A DNA stretch of 64,000 nucleotides, taken from Paenibacillus tritici (GTDB lineage: Bacteria; Bacillota; Bacilli; Paenibacillales; Paenibacillaceae). Location: NCBI RefSeq assembly GCF_013204885.1, contig NZ_JABMKX010000004.1, positions 124,001 to 188,000 of the forward strand, in the 5' to 3' direction. Positions 8,200-16,611 of the stretch are shown here, one piece after another (the first letter of the stretch is position 1; each line of letters starts with the position of its first letter). A program made the position numbers and the translations under genes. The notes beneath the pieces are model-generated. The model did no database searches. It was not told the origin of the DNA and saw nothing but the letters and a program-made list of their open reading frames with translations.

Positions 8200-8320
8200 G
8201 GATGATGATAATGGCAATTCGCCAACGCCAAAATCTAAACCACATCCGGCATTCCTCCTCTCAGAAGGATACCATTAATTGTATAACAAACATTACCAAT
8301 TGTCACGGGAGGATAAACGG

Positions 8321-8350
8321 AAAAAGCCCGGCATCACTCACCGGGCTTGT
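8321..8350 (-). terminator. Terminator of minus-strand HTH unit
   Basis: The stem AAGCCCGG (8324-8331) / CCGGGCTT (8341-8348) ends in a T run on the minus strand (8325-8321). It overlaps the last codons and stop of the HTH gene. Confidence 0.8.
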
Positions 8351-8582
8351 CTGTTTTAGGTTTACGGTTGTATATGCTGGCCGCTTCCTTCCGCTCCAGG
8401 ACATCGGACCGGAGGAATAGGCGTTCGCGGCCGGTGTCCTTGATCGGCACAAGCTTCCCGCTCTGAACAAACTTGTGCAGGTTCTGCCGGCTGCAGTCCA
8501 TGATCTCCATCGCTTCCGATGTGCCGACTACTTCCCGGGCGATCCATTCGGCCAGTTCTTCCTTGCTGGAAAAGTTGTACAT
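8334..8582 (-). CDS. Excisionase/MerR-like helix-turn-helix protein
   Basis: The 82-residue protein has a MerR/excisionase-type winged HTH: EAMEIMDCSRQNLHKFV, then SGKLVPI and a wing with FLRSDVLER. Its ATG overlaps the stop of a 28-codon membrane-peptide gene (TAATG), which points to translational coupling and makes this start better than a GTG two codons upstream. It runs opposite to the early and late operons, in the control region between them. It probably regulates phage transcription or excision. The adjacent folded element at 8080-8199 lies just beyond its terminator. Confidence 0.75.
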   Translation of the reverse strand: MYNFSSKEELAEWIAREVVGTSEAMEIMDCSRQNLHKFVQSGKLVPIKDTGRERLFLRSDVLERKEAASIYNRKPKTDKPGE

Positions 8583-8668
8583 TACCACTTCACCACCAAA
8601 ATAATCAGGTTAATGATGCTTATGGCCAGCGTAGCATAGGTTACCATGTTTGTAGCCTTTTGAGTCAT
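8582..8668 (-). CDS. 28-residue membrane peptide
   Basis: The ATG at 8668 follows a GGGAG and opens a 28-codon frame. It encodes a polar N-terminus (MTQKATNM), then an unbroken hydrophobic helix ending VVKW. The stop overlaps the HTH gene start as TAATG. The tight coupling, ribosome site and clean membrane profile argue for a real gene. Possible roles are a holin-like or type I toxin-like peptide. A similar 28-residue membrane peptide lies at 37823-37909 in a similar gene context. Confidence 0.55.
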   Translation of the reverse strand: MTQKATNMVTYATLAISIINLIILVVKW

Positions 8669-8734
8669 ATTTCATCGCTCCCGTCATTATGATATACTGG
8701 AAGAAAGACAGCCCTTGTTATTCATCCCCTACCG

Positions 8735-8757
8735 CCTGGCCCCTTGCGGGGCCGAGG
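8735..8757. other. GC-rich hairpin between tiny-peptide genes
   Basis: GGCCCC-TTGC-GGGGCC (8738-8753) is extended by CCT/AGG with one bulge. No T run follows on either strand, so it is an RNA-processing, stabilising or partial-termination hairpin in the 3' region of the 38-residue peptide gene, not a clear terminator. Confidence 0.6.
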
Positions 8758-8769
8758 TTTCGGGTTTCA

Positions 8770-8886
8770 CTACTTGAGCAGTAGCTTGATGAGGGTGAGG
8801 ATTTGGACAATCAAGCCGATGATTGCAGTCACCGATTTGATTTTGTTGTCCTTATCCTCTTTCTGTCTTTCTTTCCTTGTCTTCAA
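8770..8886 (-). CDS. 38-residue basic membrane peptide (type I toxin-like)
   Basis: TTG start eight bases after a consensus AGGAGG (8895-8900). An in-frame ATG at 8892 is only two bases from that site and is rejected. The peptide has a very basic and acidic N-terminus (MKTRKERQKEDKDNK) and a C-terminal hydrophobic helix (VTAIIGLIVQILTLIKLLL). A near-consensus sigma-A promoter lies directly upstream and a GC hairpin downstream. Size, topology and strong expression signals resemble type I toxins of Firmicute prophages, but no antitoxin RNA is proven. A second 38-residue peptide with a similar core (TAIIxLI) lies at 38207-38323. Confidence 0.6.
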   Translation of the reverse strand: MKTRKERQKEDKDNKIKSVTAIIGLIVQILTLIKLLLK

Positions 8887-8910
8887 TATCATCACCTCCT
8901 CTATATCTTT

Positions 8911-8939
8911 ATTATAACATATTAGTTTACCATCGTCAA
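8911..8939 (-). promoter_or_regulatory. Sigma-A promoter of tiny-peptide/HTH unit
   Basis: On the minus strand TTGACG (8939-8934) and TATAAT (8916-8911) are separated by exactly 17 bases, about 25 bases before the start codon at 8886. This is one of the best promoter matches in the window. Confidence 0.85.
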
Positions 8940-8954
8940 CATATATATGATTAG

Positions 8955-8982
8955 AGTCCGGTCATTTGATCGGGCTTTTTTC
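8955..8982 (+). terminator. Hairpin terminator before terminase genes
   Basis: The stem AGTCCG (8955-8960) / CGGGCT (8971-8976) has one wobble and is followed by TTTTTT. It stands just upstream of the late operon and may insulate it or act in antitermination. Confidence 0.65.
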
Positions 8983-9014
8983 TACGCCAAAAGAAAGCAG
9001 GTGGGTGAAATGCC

Positions 9015-9467
9015 ATGAAATTAACGGAGAAACAAAAACGCTTTGCTGATTACTTTATCGAGACTGGGAATGCCACGGAATCGGCGCGCCTTGCCGGGTA
9101 CAGCCGTAAGACAGCGCCAGATATTGGCCACGAAAACCTGCAGAAGCCCCATATCCGAGAATACATCGAAGTGCGGGTCGCGGAGAAGGATGCCAAGCGG
9201 ATCGCCAAGCAGGATGAGGTGCTGGAGTTCCTGACGCATGTGCTACGAGGTCAGGAACAGGAGCAGTTCCCGCTTGGCCTTGGCATGGGGGAGCAGAAGC
9301 TGGTTAAGAAGGATCTGAACGGGGCGGACCGGATCAAGGCGGCGGAGCTGCTGGGCAAGCGGTACGGTATGTGGGTGGACCGGCAGCAGATTGACGGTAC
9401 CTTGGGCGTACAGATCATTGATGATATAGGTGGTGATCCGGATGGAGCAGACGACACAGCAGATTAA
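9015..9467 (+). CDS. terS: Terminase small subunit
   Basis: The 150-residue protein is a Terminase_2-type small subunit. An N-terminal HTH (LTEKQKRFADYFIETGNAT, SARLAGYS and so on) recognises the packaging site. A central helical oligomerisation part follows, and the C-terminal NGADRIKAAELLGKRYGMW is typical of the family. The ATG follows GCAGGTGGG. It overlaps the large-subunit gene by 26 bases, so the two are coupled. It opens the late operon. Confidence 0.9.
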   Translation: MKLTEKQKRFADYFIETGNATESARLAGYSRKTAPDIGHENLQKPHIREYIEVRVAEKDAKRIAKQDEVLEFLTHVLRGQEQEQFPLGLGMGEQKLVKKDLNGADRIKAAELLGKRYGMWVDRQQIDGTLGVQIIDDIGGDPDGADDTAD

Positions 9468-10731
9468 GCTGTCCGAGATCGTCACGCCACAATTCAAATC
9501 CTTCTGGCGGGCTTCAAACAGCCACCGCTATCTGCGACATGTCCTAAAGGGCGGGCGCGGGTCAGCCAAGTCAACGCATATCGGGATTAAGGTCATCAAA
9601 GATGTGATGAAGTACCCAGTAACAGCGCTGGTTATTCGGAAGGTCGCCCGTACGCTGGAAGAATCCGTATTTGAGCAGCTCAAGGAGGCCATTGAGATCC
9701 TGGGCGTGTCGGCCTATTGGCGCGTACTTAAATCCCCGCTCCAGCTGATTTATCTGCCCCGTGGGAATCGGATTATTTTCCGAGGGGCTGACGACCCGCT
9801 GAAGCTCAAGTCTATTAAGGTCAGCAAGTTCCCGATTGCGATTATGTGGATCGAGGAGCTGGCCGAGTTTAAAACGGAAGAAGAGGTTACGACCATCGAA
9901 AACTCTGTGCTTCGTGCAGAGCTGCCCGATGGTCTTTTTTACGCCTTTTACTATAGCTACAACCCGCCGAAGCGTAAACAAAACTGGACCAACAAGAAAT
10001 ATGAGTCCCAGTTTAAACAGGCGAATACCTACGTGCATCACTCCACATACCTGGATAACCCACATTTGTCCAAGGCATTCCTGGAGGAAGCCGAAGAGGC
10101 CAAGACCAAGGGGAAGATCGACAAAGACGGCCTGTCCCTTCGTTACAAGTGGGAATACCTTGGCGAGGCCATCGGCAGTGGAGTTGTGCCGTTCGATAAT
10201 CTCAGCTTCCGTACCATCACGGACGAGGAAATCAAGAGCTTCGACAACATCCGGCAGGGCATTGACTGGGGCTATGGCGTAGACCCGGTATCCTTTGGCC
10301 GCTGGCACTATGATAAGACGCGCCGCCGCTTGTACGCTCTGGATGAGCGGTACGGGGTGAAGATCAGCAACCGGGAGCTGGCCGAGTGGATCAACACGCG
10401 GAAGTATCACGATGTGATGACGACAGCAGACAGCGCTGAGCCGAAATCCATTGATGAGATGAAGTCCCACGGCATCCGGATTCGCGGAGCCAAGAAGGGT
10501 CCTGGTAGCGTGGAGTATGGCGAGAAGTGGCTGGATGATCTGGAAGAGATCGTGATTGATCCGAAGCGGACGCCCCACACGGCCAAAGAGTTCGAGGATA
10601 TTGATTACCAAGTGGACGCGGACGGCAATCCACGCGCCAAGCTGGAGGATAAGGACAATCACAGTATTGACCAATGCCGCTACGCCTTAGAAGGCGATAT
10701 GGACCGTTCCGGCGTGTCGTTCAAGAAATAA
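9442..10731 (+). CDS. terL: Terminase large subunit (PBSX type)
   Basis: The 429-residue packaging motor starts at ATG 9442, within the small-subunit gene. The N-terminal ATPase has Walker A GGRGSAKS (around residue 37) and Walker B IMWIEE. The C-terminal RNase H-like nuclease shows GIDWGYG with its first Asp and the conserved TADSAEPKS. The architecture matches PBSX-type (Terminase_3) enzymes that cut and pump DNA into the procapsid. Length is normal for the family. Confidence 0.95.
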   Translation: MEQTTQQIKLSEIVTPQFKSFWRASNSHRYLRHVLKGGRGSAKSTHIGIKVIKDVMKYPVTALVIRKVARTLEESVFEQLKEAIEILGVSAYWRVLKSPLQLIYLPRGNRIIFRGADDPLKLKSIKVSKFPIAIMWIEELAEFKTEEEVTTIENSVLRAELPDGLFYAFYYSYNPPKRKQNWTNKKYESQFKQANTYVHHSTYLDNPHLSKAFLEEAEEAKTKGKIDKDGLSLRYKWEYLGEAIGSGVVPFDNLSFRTITDEEIKSFDNIRQGIDWGYGVDPVSFGRWHYDKTRRRLYALDERYGVKISNRELAEWINTRKYHDVMTTADSAEPKSIDEMKSHGIRIRGAKKGPGSVEYGEKWLDDLEEIVIDPKRTPHTAKEFEDIDYQVDADGNPRAKLEDKDNHSIDQCRYALEGDMDRSGVSFKK

Positions 10732-10750
10732 CAGGAAGGGAGGGGGACCG

Positions 10751-12208
10751 ATGGAGACCCTACAGGAGATACTGGAGAACTTGAATGCCAATGCACCGAT
10801 GACGTTGGAGGAGATCATTCAGGCAGAAGTCAGCGACTGGGAACGGTCTGAGGAACGCAAGTGGATGCTGACCGGCAAACGCTATTATCGGCTTAAAAAT
10901 GACATTCTTGATCAGCGCCGGAAGACGATTGATGCTGAGGGGCGGCTGGTCGCTGCGGACAACCTGGCGGATAACCGAATTCCTCATGGATTCGTCCGCA
11001 AGCTGGTGGACCAGAAGGCCGGCTATCTGCTTTCCAAGCCGCTCCTGCCAAAGACAGAGCTGCCGTCTTATCAGGATGAGCTGGAATTGTTCTTCGATGA
11101 TGACTTTAAGCGCTTATTCAAGAATGTGGGCAAGGATGCCGTCAACTGCGGTAAAGCCTGGCTGCATCCGTATTACACCGAATCCGGCGAGCTGGCGTTT
11201 ATGCGGCTGAATCCCGAGGAGTGCCTACCGATCTGGAAGGACGCTGCGCATACGGAGCTGGCCGCTTTTGTCCGGGCCTATGCGATTGAGGGCTATGTGG
11301 CCAAGAAAAAGCAGACCGTCAAGCGTGTGGAGTGGTGGGATCTGGACGGCGTGCGTATCTACGAGGAAGAGGCTGGTAAGCTGCGGCTGCTAGAACAGCG
11401 GAATCACCTTGCTGTGATTGAGGGCACCGGCGAAAAAGCGCTCAATTGGGAGCGGGTGCCGTTTGTCTGCTTCAAATACAACAGCGAGGAACAGCCGCTC
11501 ATTGAACTGATCAAAAAGCAGGTCGATGACTACGACAAGCAGAAATCGGCCAACAGCAACAACCTGGAGGACCTGCCGAACAGCATATATGTGGTCAAGA
11601 ACTACAGTGGCCAGGGCGGCGGCGAGTTCAGGGAGAACATTTCCCGCTTCCGGGTGGCATTTGTGGATGGTGACGGGGGCGTGGATACCATCAGCCTGGA
11701 TCTGGATACGGAAGCTTACCGCAATCACATGGACATGACCCGCAAGGATATATTCGAGTTTGGACGCGGGGTCGATACCCAGTCCGACAAGTTTGCCAGC
11801 GCTCCCTCCGGCGTGGCCCTCCGTTCCTTGTATCAGGATTTGGATCTGGATTGCAACGACATGGAGAGTGAATTACAGGCGGGGCTGAAGCAGCTGCTCT
11901 GGTTCATCGACACGCACCTGGCAGCAGCAACGGGCAAAGATTATTCCGAAGAGCCGGTAACCTTCATTTTCAATCGGGATGTACTCATCAATGAGTCTGA
12001 GGCCATCACGGATGCCAGTAACAGCACCGGGGTGATCTCCAGAGAGACGATTGTGGCCAACCATCCGTGGGTCACCGACACCAAGGAGGAACTGGCACGA
12101 ATCGAGGCCGAAGAGCAAGTAGCTCGGGACAAGATGGAGGATTACGGACTGCCTCCGGCTCCAGGAGGTGACGGCAATGCTAAGCCTGCAGACCCGGAAC
12201 AAGGTTGA
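10751..12208 (+). CDS. Portal protein (SPP1 gp6-like)
   Basis: The 485-residue protein follows the large terminase by 20 bases, behind GGAAGGGAGGGGG. It has the features of SPP1 gp6-type portals. There is an early KRYYRLKNDIL segment, the pattern NRIPHGFVRKLVDQKAGYL, and a central DDYDKQKSANSNNLEDLPN that forms part of the stem/crown. The tail is acidic and proline/glycine rich. Portals form the dodecameric ring through which DNA enters and leaves and to which the connector binds. Confidence 0.93.
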   Translation: METLQEILENLNANAPMTLEEIIQAEVSDWERSEERKWMLTGKRYYRLKNDILDQRRKTIDAEGRLVAADNLADNRIPHGFVRKLVDQKAGYLLSKPLLPKTELPSYQDELELFFDDDFKRLFKNVGKDAVNCGKAWLHPYYTESGELAFMRLNPEECLPIWKDAAHTELAAFVRAYAIEGYVAKKKQTVKRVEWWDLDGVRIYEEEAGKLRLLEQRNHLAVIEGTGEKALNWERVPFVCFKYNSEEQPLIELIKKQVDDYDKQKSANSNNLEDLPNSIYVVKNYSGQGGGEFRENISRFRVAFVDGDGGVDTISLDLDTEAYRNHMDMTRKDIFEFGRGVDTQSDKFASAPSGVALRSLYQDLDLDCNDMESELQAGLKQLLWFIDTHLAAATGKDYSEEPVTFIFNRDVLINESEAITDASNSTGVISRETIVANHPWVTDTKEELARIEAEEQVARDKMEDYGLPPAPGGDGNAKPADPEQG

Positions 12209-12392
12209 CGCGCTTATCGCCGCTTTGACGGAACGACTGATTCCTGGAGTTCAGGGGGCCGGGGAGCTACCGCTGGCCGCCATTGACTCCTTGGCCGGAC
12301 TGATTGCATCATCTTCAGGGGAGGTTCCAGATTCGCCGTCCCCTATTTGTGGATTCATTGCTCCCGCTCCCCCGGAAGAGGATGAAGAATGA
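12177..12392 (+). CDS. Small phage protein overlapping portal gene
   Basis: An ATG at 12177 follows AGGAGGTGA (12160-12168) by eight bases and encodes 71 residues. It overlaps the portal 3' end in another frame and overlaps the minor head gene by four bases (ATGA). The N-terminal half is an amphipathic helix (NKVDALIAALTERLI); the C-terminus is Pro- and Glu-rich. The coupling on both sides and the good ribosome site support it. Function is unknown; a head-assembly accessory is likely from position. Confidence 0.6.
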   Translation: MLSLQTRNKVDALIAALTERLIPGVQGAGELPLAAIDSLAGLIASSSGEVPDSPSPICGFIAPAPPEEDEE

Positions 12393-14275
12393 AGACGGCG
12401 GCGTACTGGTCTGGCCGCATGGAGCAGCTCAATGAATCCCTGCTGAACAAGGGTGTCCCTTTTACGAAGGCAATGCAGAAGGAATACCGGAAGGCTCAAA
12501 TAGCCATTCAGACGGACGTCAATAATTTTTACCAACGCTTCGCGGATAATAATGGCCTGGTCAGCCTGGCCGAAGCGAAGCGGGTCCTTCGTGCCGGCGA
12601 GCTGAAGGAATTCAAGTGGACTGTTGAGGATTACATCGCCCGCGGCAAAGAGAACGCCATTGATCAGAGATGGATGCGGGAGTTGGAGAATGCCAGTATC
12701 CGAGTGCGTGTGACCCGGCTGGAGTCGATCCAACTACAGATGAGGCAGCACATTGAGGAAATGTCAGCGAAGCGCCTGGCTGGCACCACGGGTCTGCTGG
12801 GCAATGTCTACAAGGATGGGTATTACCGCAGTATATTCGAGTTGCAGAAAGGGGCAGGCATCGGTGCTTCCTTCGCCAAGATTGACAAGCGGCAGCTCGA
12901 AGCCATCCTCTCTGCACCCTGGGCACCGGACGGCAGCAACTTCAGCAGTAGGATCTGGGCGGACCGGGTCCGGCTCAATGGAGAGCTGCGCAATCTGTTT
13001 ACTCAAGGCTTAATCAGCGGAAAAACCTCCAAGCAGATGATTCAGCAGCTGCAGGATCGGCTGGGCGTATCATACCGTGCAGCAGAGCGGCTGATCCTCA
13101 CCGAGTCCGCTTACTTTGCGGGGCAATCCCGTCTGGCCGGATATAAGGAGCTGGGCGTGGAGCAGTTCCGTTACATGGCTACCTTGGATAAGCGCACCTC
13201 ACCGACCTGCCGAGATCTGGATGGTGAAGTGTTCGAGGTGACCGATGCTCAGCCGGGCGTCAATTATCCGCCCATGCACGTGTATTGCCGATCCACGACA
13301 ATCCCGCATTATGACGACAACATCAAGGAGCGGGTCGCCCGAGACGATGACGGCAAGACGTACAAGGTGCCGGAGGATATTGATTATCCGGAATGGGAGA
13401 AGAAGTACGCTCCAGAAGCGGCTCAACCGGCAGAGGTGGAGACTCCACCTAAGAAAGGGCCAGAAACGCCACTGCCGACGATTGAGATCCCAGGACAGCC
13501 GGATAAAGGTTTGCCGATACCGGGTGGGCCTACATCGTCAGTCATTCCACGAGAAGACACCAATCCTGCACCGCGCCCCTTTAAACCAGCCGAATCCCTT
13601 CAAGCGGCTGAAGAGGTGGCACGGAAAGATTATGGATTTGATGATGTGGACTATACCGGTATGGACTTGGAAAGCGCAAATGATCTGAATAAGGCGATTG
13701 ATGGTGCGTTGCAGGAGCTCCCCGGGATCAAGGGATTTGTGAAGACGCTCAAAGCAGTGGACACTGATGAATATGTCGCGCAAGTGTCTATGGGACTGCG
13801 CGAAGCTCCAGACATACTACATGCCGAATTGCGGATTTCGACGCATTATTATAACTCGACCGGAATTGATGATATAATCAAGGCGTCTACGGAGGCAAAG
13901 TTTTGGCCTGTCGGTGCCAACCGGCAATCCATCTTCATTCACGAATTTGGGCATGTGGCTGAATATGCACATGCGCTTAAGATTATGGGTGGGTGGACCG
14001 GCGTATCCATGACAGCCGATGAACTGCAGATTGCATCTATGCGGATTGCACGCGGCACCTTATCTAAGGAGATCGTAGGCGAGGCGCTTGCTGTCTTAGG
14101 CATCCAGAATGTACCTGGAAATATTATGGACGAGTTGAGCCAGTATGCGACAACGAACACGAAGGAGACACTGGCCGAGGCGATTGGAGAAGCTGTTGGT
14201 ATTGAGAATCCGCGTAGGCTGTCCGTGAAAATCAAGGAGATTCTGAAACGCAAGATGAAGGAGGTTGGGCTGTAG
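12389..14275 (+). CDS. Minor head protein fused to zincin-like C-terminal domain
   Basis: The N-terminal 330 residues are a Mu gpF/SPP1 gp7-like minor head protein: an RAAERLILTESAYFAGQ helix, then DKRTSPTCRDLDGEVF and PPMHVYCRSTTIP with the conserved C, H and C-R residues. A Pro-rich linker (about residues 350-405) leads to a separate C-terminal domain of roughly 220 residues. That domain has a metallopeptidase HEFGH motif (H518, E519, H522) and a downstream ETLAEAIGEA that could supply the third ligand. At 628 residues it is much longer than a plain gp7. Fusions of variable effector domains to head morphogenesis proteins are known in phages. I infer a cargo enzyme injected or displayed with the head; the substrate is unknown. 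Confidence 0.85.
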   Translation: MKTAAYWSGRMEQLNESLLNKGVPFTKAMQKEYRKAQIAIQTDVNNFYQRFADNNGLVSLAEAKRVLRAGELKEFKWTVEDYIARGKENAIDQRWMRELENASIRVRVTRLESIQLQMRQHIEEMSAKRLAGTTGLLGNVYKDGYYRSIFELQKGAGIGASFAKIDKRQLEAILSAPWAPDGSNFSSRIWADRVRLNGELRNLFTQGLISGKTSKQMIQQLQDRLGVSYRAAERLILTESAYFAGQSRLAGYKELGVEQFRYMATLDKRTSPTCRDLDGEVFEVTDAQPGVNYPPMHVYCRSTTIPHYDDNIKERVARDDDGKTYKVPEDIDYPEWEKKYAPEAAQPAEVETPPKKGPETPLPTIEIPGQPDKGLPIPGGPTSSVIPREDTNPAPRPFKPAESLQAAEEVARKDYGFDDVDYTGMDLESANDLNKAIDGALQELPGIKGFVKTLKAVDTDEYVAQVSMGLREAPDILHAELRISTHYYNSTGIDDIIKASTEAKFWPVGANRQSIFIHEFGHVAEYAHALKIMGGWTGVSMTADELQIASMRIARGTLSKEIVGEALAVLGIQNVPGNIMDELSQYATTNTKETLAEAIGEAVGIENPRRLSVKIKEILKRKMKEVGL

Positions 14276-14451
14276 TGCAACTATATGTTCCCCCAAAGCT
14301 GCTGCCTTGGGTTACCTTCGGTAATGATACAGTCCATCTGAAGGAGAACGCACCAGAGGAAGTAAGGCCGCTTTATGAGAAACTAAAGGCGGATATGAAA
14401 AAGTCATATGATACGACTGTTCCGAAGGATGGGACATTCCCGAAACTCTAA
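14275..14451 (+). CDS. 58-residue protein after the zincin-fused head protein
   Basis: A GTG whose first base is the last base of the upstream TAG stop follows GGAGG (14260-14264) and opens a 58-codon frame ending at 14451. The product begins with a hydrophobic, Pro-containing strand (PPKLLPWVTF) and has a charged helix (EEVRPLYEKLKADMKK). It is followed at once by a terminator. This single small gene with its own terminator, tied to the variable C-terminal domain upstream, could encode an inhibitor (immunity protein) of that domain. This is inference only. Confidence 0.6.
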   Translation: MQLYVPPKLLPWVTFGNDTVHLKENAPEEVRPLYEKLKADMKKSYDTTVPKDGTFPKL

Positions 14452-14481
14452 GCACTCTCCAAACCACGGAGGTGCTTTTTT
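14451..14481 (+). terminator. Terminator inside late operon
   Basis: AGCAC(T)CTCC pairs with GGAGGTGCT (one bulge) and is followed by six T. Its tail GGTGCTTTTTTCATGCCG (14471-14488) recurs exactly at 21581-21598, after another accessory gene. Confidence 0.8.
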
Positions 14482-14573
14482 CATGCCGTCTTTTTGGTAT
14501 TGCAGACGTTAAAGAACAAGACATCACCGGACGCGACCGGGTAAAAAGCGAAGATGAAACGGAGGAATCCTAA

Positions 14574-15191
14574 ATGAATAAAGAGCAGTTTATTGCCATC
14601 GGATTGACAGAGGATCAGGCGACAAAGGCAGCGGCCGCTTCAGCGGATGAGTTAAAGGGCTTTGTGCCCAAGGCCCGATTCGACGAGGTGAACGAGGCGA
14701 AGAAGCAGGCCGAACAAGACCGTGACAAGGCATCGGGTCAGCTTGAAGAGGTAAAGAAGTCTGCCGGTGATAACCAGGCGCTGAAGGATCAGATCACGAA
14801 GCTGCAGGACGAAAATAAGACGGTTAAGACGGACTATGAAGCCAAGGTGAAGGACCTACAGTTGACCACGGCGCTCAAGCTGGCGCTGGCCGGTGAAGCA
14901 CATGATCCAGATATCGTTGCTGGACTCCTGGATAAGACCAAGATTGAACTGGACGACAGCGGCGCTGTGAAAGGCGGGCTGGATGATCAGGTGAAGGCCC
15001 TGCGTGAGAGCAAGGGCTTTTTGTTTGCTGAAAAACAGGAGGCCAAAGGGCCGACCTTCAAGGGTTTCAAATCGCCGGATAGCAAGGACCAATCTAAAGG
15101 TGAGGGCGGGGCCAGTGTCGCCGCAGACTTTGCCAAGGCGGCCAATGAGTCCGGGAAAGCGCCGGCTGCTGCCAATAACCCATGGGGTTAA
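14574..15191 (+). CDS. Capsid scaffold protein (GP20 family)
   Basis: The 205-residue protein has the GP20-type scaffold layout. There is an N-terminal helix (QFIAIGLTEDQATKAAAAS), a long central coiled coil (about residues 40-105, with EEVKKSAGDNQALKDQITK), and a basic C-terminal segment. Scaffolds shape the procapsid and are removed during maturation. The ATG follows GGAGGAATCC. It lies directly upstream of the decoration-like and capsid genes, as usual. Confidence 0.88.
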   Translation: MNKEQFIAIGLTEDQATKAAAASADELKGFVPKARFDEVNEAKKQAEQDRDKASGQLEEVKKSAGDNQALKDQITKLQDENKTVKTDYEAKVKDLQLTTALKLALAGEAHDPDIVAGLLDKTKIELDDSGAVKGGLDDQVKALRESKGFLFAEKQEAKGPTFKGFKSPDSKDQSKGEGGASVAADFAKAANESGKAPAAANNPWG

Positions 15192-15211
15192 ATCAGAGAG
15201 GAGATTAACAA

Positions 15212-15550
15212 ATGCCATATGTAAAAGGTAAAACAACGATCAGTGAGATTAATTTTTTGGCCAGCTCCCATGTCATCGCTCACACCTATCAAATCAGCGA
15301 TGTGGGTGTAACGGCTAATGCACAAGGACGTAAGCTTGTTCCTGCGGGTACCGTGTATCCGGCTAACGATAATACGGCGATCGGTATTACTTATACCGAT
15401 ACCGATGTCACAGAAGGACCGCAACCCGGTTCTGTTATTATCGAAGCTTGGATTCTGGAGGAGCGCATGCCGGTAGCTCCGACAGCCGCGGCTAAAACAG
15501 CGCTGACAGCCAATTCAAAAATCAAATTTAAGCAATCCGTAGGAGGTTAA
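15212..15550 (+). CDS. Capsid decoration-like protein
   Basis: The 112-residue, beta-rich protein lies between scaffold and major capsid genes, where head decoration or stabilising proteins usually sit. The segment GRKLVPAGTVYPANDNTAIG is typical of the lambda gpD-like/head-stabiliser group. The ATG follows GAGAGGAG. I base the role on position and composition; it is not proven. Confidence 0.65.
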   Translation: MPYVKGKTTISEINFLASSHVIAHTYQISDVGVTANAQGRKLVPAGTVYPANDNTAIGITYTDTDVTEGPQPGSVIIEAWILEERMPVAPTAAAKTALTANSKIKFKQSVGG

Positions 15551-15554
15551 GACA

Positions 15555-16574
15555 ATGCCAAGCGTATTTGAACTTTTTACACAGCCGGAAATTCTGAATT
15601 ATCTGGAGAATCGTCAATATCCTGCGCTTCTTGGCGAGAACCTGTTTCCAGAGGTTAAGCGCGAATCTCTCGAATTCGACATGATCAAGGGCGGAAGTCG
15701 TCTCCCAGTCGCCGCCAGTGTACACGCCTTTGATACGGAAGCCGAAATCGGCAGCCGTGAAGGTAGCAAGGAAGCTCTGGAGCTGGCGCTCATTAAGCGC
15801 AAGCTCCAGATGAAAGAAAAGGATATTATTGCTCTGGAGAATCCCCGGACGCCCCAGGAGCAGCAATATCTTATGAGCCGGGTCTACAACGATATTGACG
15901 TACTGGTCAATGGTGTACGGGCAGAGGTTGAACGTTTCCGCATGTCTGCTCTGGCCAATGGTACGATTCCTATCAATGAAAATGGGTTGAGCCTGGTTAT
16001 CGACTATCACGTTCCTGCTGAACATAAGGAAGTCCTGTCGGGAACCTCTCTATGGACTGATCCGAGTAGCGATCCGATCGGTGATTTAGAACGGTGGGTA
16101 GATGCACTTGACGAGAAACCAGCTCGCGCACTGACCTCTTCATCACTGCTCAGTGCCCTGCTTCGGCATCCGAACATCATCGGTGCCCTGTACGGGAATA
16201 ACTCGCTGCGTGTTCCAACACGGGCGGATCTGAATGCCTTCCTTACGCAGCATGAGCTGCCGACTGTAGCGGTGAATGATAACAAATACCGTAGACAAAA
16301 TGCCGACGGTACCTATACCACACATCGCTACTTCCCGCAGAATAAGATTGTGCTGTTCGGGGCTGATACACTGGGCGAAACGATTTACGGACCGACCGCT
16401 GAGGAAATTCGCTTGGCGCGTGACCCACAGATTGACATCAAGAAAGTGGGGCAGGTTCTGGCTATGGTTTATGAGGAAGGCAAGGACCCGGTTGCTACAT
16501 GGACGAAGGCGGTCGCTACAGCCCTGCCAAGCTTCCCGGAAGCCGATAATGTTTTCCAGGCGACAGTATTGTAA
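15555..16574 (+). CDS. Major capsid protein (Phage_cap_E family)
   Basis: The 339-residue protein fits the HK97-fold capsid-E family. Features are an N-terminal LENLFPEV-like ALLGENLFPEVK, a basic/acidic extended loop around residues 50-90, and the domain with YFPQNKIVLFG near residue 255. Length is normal for the family. The ATG follows GTAGGAGG. A UUCG-capped hairpin after the stop probably stabilises this abundant transcript. Confidence 0.92.
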   Translation: MPSVFELFTQPEILNYLENRQYPALLGENLFPEVKRESLEFDMIKGGSRLPVAASVHAFDTEAEIGSREGSKEALELALIKRKLQMKEKDIIALENPRTPQEQQYLMSRVYNDIDVLVNGVRAEVERFRMSALANGTIPINENGLSLVIDYHVPAEHKEVLSGTSLWTDPSSDPIGDLERWVDALDEKPARALTSSSLLSALLRHPNIIGALYGNNSLRVPTRADLNAFLTQHELPTVAVNDNKYRRQNADGTYTTHRYFPQNKIVLFGADTLGETIYGPTAEEIRLARDPQIDIKKVGQVLAMVYEEGKDPVATWTKAVATALPSFPEADNVFQATVL

Positions 16575-16579
16575 TCACA

Positions 16580-16595
16580 GGGCGGTTCGCCGCCC
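16580..16595 (+). other. UUCG-loop hairpin after capsid gene
   Basis: GGGCGG-TTCG-CCGCCC forms a six-bp stem with a stable tetraloop, directly after the capsid stop and before the next ribosome site. No T run follows, so I read it as an mRNA-stabilising or processing structure. Confidence 0.65.
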
Positions 16596-16611
16596 TTAAG
16601 GAGGAATTTTC

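Noticed and set aside
9571..10674. A 367-codon ORF on the minus strand within the large terminase gene
   Set aside because: It is a shadow of the GC-rich terminase codons, with no ribosome site and no recognisable domain; the plus-strand terminase is certain.
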